Positions 14,036-15,531 of a DNA stretch of 15,531 nucleotides are shown here, one piece after another. Source of the stretch: Pseudomonadota bacterium (GTDB lineage Bacteria; Pseudomonadota; Gammaproteobacteria; Xanthomonadales; Xanthomonadaceae); assembly GCA_023390905.1 (NCBI GenBank), contig JAEWBY010000015.1, positions 1 to 15,531 on the forward strand. Direction: 5' to 3'. The notes below the pieces were generated by a model. That model was not told the origin of the DNA. It did not search any database and saw only the letters and a program-made list of their open reading frames with translations. Made by a program: the position numbers and the translations under genes. Position 1 is the first letter of the stretch, and each line of letters begins with the position of its first letter.

Positions 14036-15250
14036 TTGTCCTCCGTTGATGCCCTTGCCCTGATCGGCCGTGGTGCCGATGAAATCCTCAAGCCCGAAGA
14101 ACTCGAGGCTCGCCTCAAGCTTGGCCGCCCCCTGCGGGTGAAAGCGGGGTTCGACCCGACCGCGCCGGATTTGCATATCGGCCACACGGTATTGCTGAAC
14201 AAGATGCGCCAGTTCCAGGATCTGGGACACCAGGTCATCTTCCTGATCGGCGACTTCACCGGAATGATCGGCGACCCGACGGGCAAGAACGTGACCCGCA
14301 AGCCGCTCACGCGCGAGGACGTCCTCGCCAACGCGCAGACCTATGCGGACCAGGTCTACAAGGTGCTCGATCGCGACCGGACCGAGCTGCGTTTCAATTC
14401 CGAGTGGTTCGGCCAGATGTCCGCGGCGGACATGATCAAGCTGGCGGGCCAGCACACCGTGGCGCGAATGCTCGAGCGGGACGACTTCGCCAAGCGCTAT
14501 GCCGCCCAGCAGTCGATCGCCATCCACGAATTCCTCTACCCGCTTGTGCAGGGGTATGACTCAGTCGCATTGAAGGCGGACGTCGAGCTCGGCGGCACGG
14601 ATCAGAAGTTCAACCTGCTGATGGGGCGCGGCCTGCAGGAACACCACGGCCAGCCGCCGCAGATCGTCCTGACGATGCCGTTGCTGGAAGGCCTGGACGG
14701 CGTGCAGAAGATGTCCAAGTCGCTGGGCAACTACATCGGCATCAGCGAGCCGGCCATCGATATCGTCACCAAGACCATGAAGATCGGTGACGAGCTGATG
14801 TGGCGATGGATCGAACTGCTGAGCTTCGATATCAGCGCTCAGGAAGCGGCTTCGCTGAAGCAGGCGGTCTCAACCGGTGAGCTGAATCCGCGTGACGTGA
14901 AGCTTCGCCTGGCGCGCGAACTTGCGGCTCGTTTCCACGATGCGGCGGCGGCGGACACCGCCGTGTCGGGCTGGCATGCAGTCGTCACCGGTGAAGGCGA
15001 CACATCGCTGTTGCCGCTGCAGGAAATTGTCGTGCCCGCCGAAGGGCTGCGTATTGGCGCCCTGCTGACGGCCGCCGGCATCACGCCCAGCAATTCGGAG
15101 GCCGGGCGCAAGCTCAAGGAGCGCGCGGTGAAGGTAGACGGTGGAGTGGTCGAGGACGCCAGTCGAGTCTTCCTGCCGGGATTCGAAGGCGTGTTGCAGG
15201 TAGGCAAACGCAACTTCGCCCGTGTGCGTCTGAACGCCGCGTCGAGCTGA
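14036..15250 (+). CDS. tyrS: Tyrosyl-tRNA synthetase (TyrZ-like subclass)
   Basis: A 404-residue class I synthetase that charges tRNA-Tyr. It carries HIGH exactly as HIGH at 47-50 (GFDPTAPDLHIGH), the tyrosine-binding stretch LYPLVQGYDSVALKADVELGGTDQ in overlapping parts (167-190), KMSKS at 225-229, and a C-terminal S4 RNA-binding domain at about 340-400 (GLRIGALLTAAGI, KLKERAVKVDG). The short insert-free N-terminus and IGDFTGMIGDP (71-81) place it with the second TyrRS subclass found in Pseudomonas, Haemophilus and Xanthomonas rather than with E. coli TyrS. The start is TTG at 14036, giving MSSVDALALIGRG; between the in-frame stop at 13976 and this codon there is no ATG or GTG. A weak GGA lies about 10 nt upstream. 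Divergent from the M23 gene; rRNA signals follow. Confidence 0.97.
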   Translation: MSSVDALALIGRGADEILKPEELEARLKLGRPLRVKAGFDPTAPDLHIGHTVLLNKMRQFQDLGHQVIFLIGDFTGMIGDPTGKNVTRKPLTREDVLANAQTYADQVYKVLDRDRTELRFNSEWFGQMSAADMIKLAGQHTVARMLERDDFAKRYAAQQSIAIHEFLYPLVQGYDSVALKADVELGGTDQKFNLLMGRGLQEHHGQPPQIVLTMPLLEGLDGVQKMSKSLGNYIGISEPAIDIVTKTMKIGDELMWRWIELLSFDISAQEAASLKQAVSTGELNPRDVKLRLARELAARFHDAAAADTAVSGWHAVVTGEGDTSLLPLQEIVVPAEGLRIGALLTAAGITPSNSEAGRKLKERAVKVDGGVVEDASRVFLPGFEGVLQVGKRNFARVRLNAASS

Positions 15251-15287
15251 ACCACATCGCGTGTCACGAGAGTGAAAAATTTTGCTC

Positions 15288-15308
15288 CCGGCTCTTCCCA
15301 AAAGCCGG
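15288..15308. terminator. Possible weak terminator hairpin after tyrS
   Basis: CCGGCT (15288-15293) and AGCCGG (15303-15308) form a 6-bp stem with a 9-nt loop, 37 bp after the tyrS stop. No T-run follows on the plus strand. Its left half shares the 11-mer TCCCGGCTCTT (15286-15296) with the repeat upstream of pyrE and xth, so it may be a fragment of the same repeat family. Confidence 0.3.
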
Positions 15309-15323
15309 CCGAGGGGTCATACT
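15295..15323 (+). promoter_or_regulatory. Possible upstream rRNA promoter (P1)
   Basis: TTCCCA (15295-15300) and CATACT (15318-15323) are each 4/6 matches to the sigma-70 boxes with a 17-bp spacer. Tandem promoters are usual for rRNA operons, which makes this plausible, but the boxes are weak and overlap a hairpin. Confidence 0.3.
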
Positions 15324-15388
15324 TTCCCTCCCCCGTCGCAGGGGCGCTTCCCACCTCGGGATGACGCCGTAACGCCAGGGGGCGCTTC

Positions 15389-15437
15389 AAAAAATTCCCA
15401 TTGGGGTCTTGACGAAGTGAAAAGGGGTCGCCATAAT
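15389..15437 (+). promoter_or_regulatory. Strong rRNA-operon promoter with A-tract UP element
   Basis: TTGACG (15409-15414), a 17-bp spacer and CATAAT (15432-15437). An A-tract (15389-15394) followed by TT lies at about -50 to -55, where the UP element of rRNA promoters contacts the RNA polymerase alpha subunit. The bases between the -10 box and the expected start near 15444 are GC-rich (GTGCGGC), the discriminator type linked to growth-rate and ppGpp/DksA control. Confidence 0.8.
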
Positions 15438-15443
15438 GTGCGG

Positions 15444-15531
15444 CTCACCTCGACGGAAACGTCGGGAGACGAAGGAAGGCGCTGAGGCCGACTTCGAGTT
15501 CTTTGAAAGTGTGCGCAGGTGACTTGTGTGG
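15444..15531 (+). other. 5' leader of a 16S-23S-5S rRNA operon (16S gene beyond right edge)
   Basis: Downstream of the promoter, CGACG-GAAA-CGTCG (15451-15464) forms a perfect 5-bp hairpin with a GNRA tetraloop, extendable by a U-G and a C-G pair (15449-15466). Further on, GTTCTTTGAAA (15498-15508) resembles the boxA antitermination site of rRNA leaders. There is no start codon with a ribosome site or coding frame. The identity is inferred from these signals and from the known tyrS-rRNA adjacency in relatives; no mature 16S sequence is in view. Confidence 0.7.

Noticed and set aside
15251..15531. A small coding gene or tRNA gene after tyrS
   Set aside because: The only open frame (from 15282) has no ribosome site and crosses the promoter signals; no cloverleaf with a T-loop could be found.
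1..15531. CRISPR array, insertion sequence, prophage or defence island
   Set aside because: No regularly spaced repeats, transposase or integrase motifs, target-site duplications or shift in composition were seen.

Overview
The window is high-GC bacterial DNA packed with core genes and looks like a chromosomal segment from the family Xanthomonadaceae/Lysobacteraceae (Xanthomonas, Lysobacter, Luteimonas and relatives). The basis is the close match, from memory, of ArgS, TyrS and the long AlgC/XanA-type phosphomannomutase to proteins of that family, the gene order radC / coaBC-dut-algC, and the placement of tyrS just before an rRNA operon. I see no prophage, insertion sequence, CRISPR array, tRNA gene or defence/toxin module.

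Layout. (1) 1-2965, minus strand: radC, then argS (with a probable promoter of its own), then the start of a SPOR/FtsN-like cell-division protein that runs off the left edge. (2) 3060-7110, plus strand: a tight operon of coaBC (coenzyme A synthesis), dut (dUTP hydrolysis) and a 777-residue phosphomannomutase/phosphoglucomutase carrying an N-terminal membrane-anchored sensor-like extension. (3) 7130-7157: a strong hairpin between converging operons that can serve as a shared terminator. (4) 7178-8568, minus strand: pyrE followed, with an ATGA overlap, by a secreted DUF4124-type coiled-coil protein. (5) 8569-8693: a divergent intergenic region built around an inverted repeat of degenerate AATCCCG heptads. 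(6) 8694-11170, plus strand: an exonuclease III-family nuclease, an AmpG-type muropeptide permease coupled to it by ATGA, and a 75-residue ribbon-helix-helix-like protein. (7) 11183-13857, minus strand: an M23 peptidoglycan endopeptidase followed by anmK. (8) 14036-15250, plus strand: tyrS. (9) 15251-15531: what appears to be the promoter and 5' leader of an rRNA operon whose 16S gene lies beyond the right edge.

Functionally the right half brings together peptidoglycan remodelling and recycling: the M23 hydrolase, AmpG (import of anhydro-muropeptides) and AnmK (salvage of anhydro-MurNAc), with a small unexplained DNA-binding-like protein between ampG and anmK. The left half combines nucleotide and cofactor housekeeping (coaBC, dut, pyrE) with sugar-phosphate supply for exopolysaccharide/LPS.

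Most of the window is ordinary core genome; I found no convincing novel multi-gene system. The points most worth a second look are the membrane-anchored AlgC with a possible internal start, the catalytically intact nuclease sitting at what is the crc locus (next to pyrE) in Pseudomonas, the apparent Cys-to-Glu replacement in the CoaC active-site flap, the near-identical repeat-derived leaders of pyrE and xth, and the orphan 75-residue protein.
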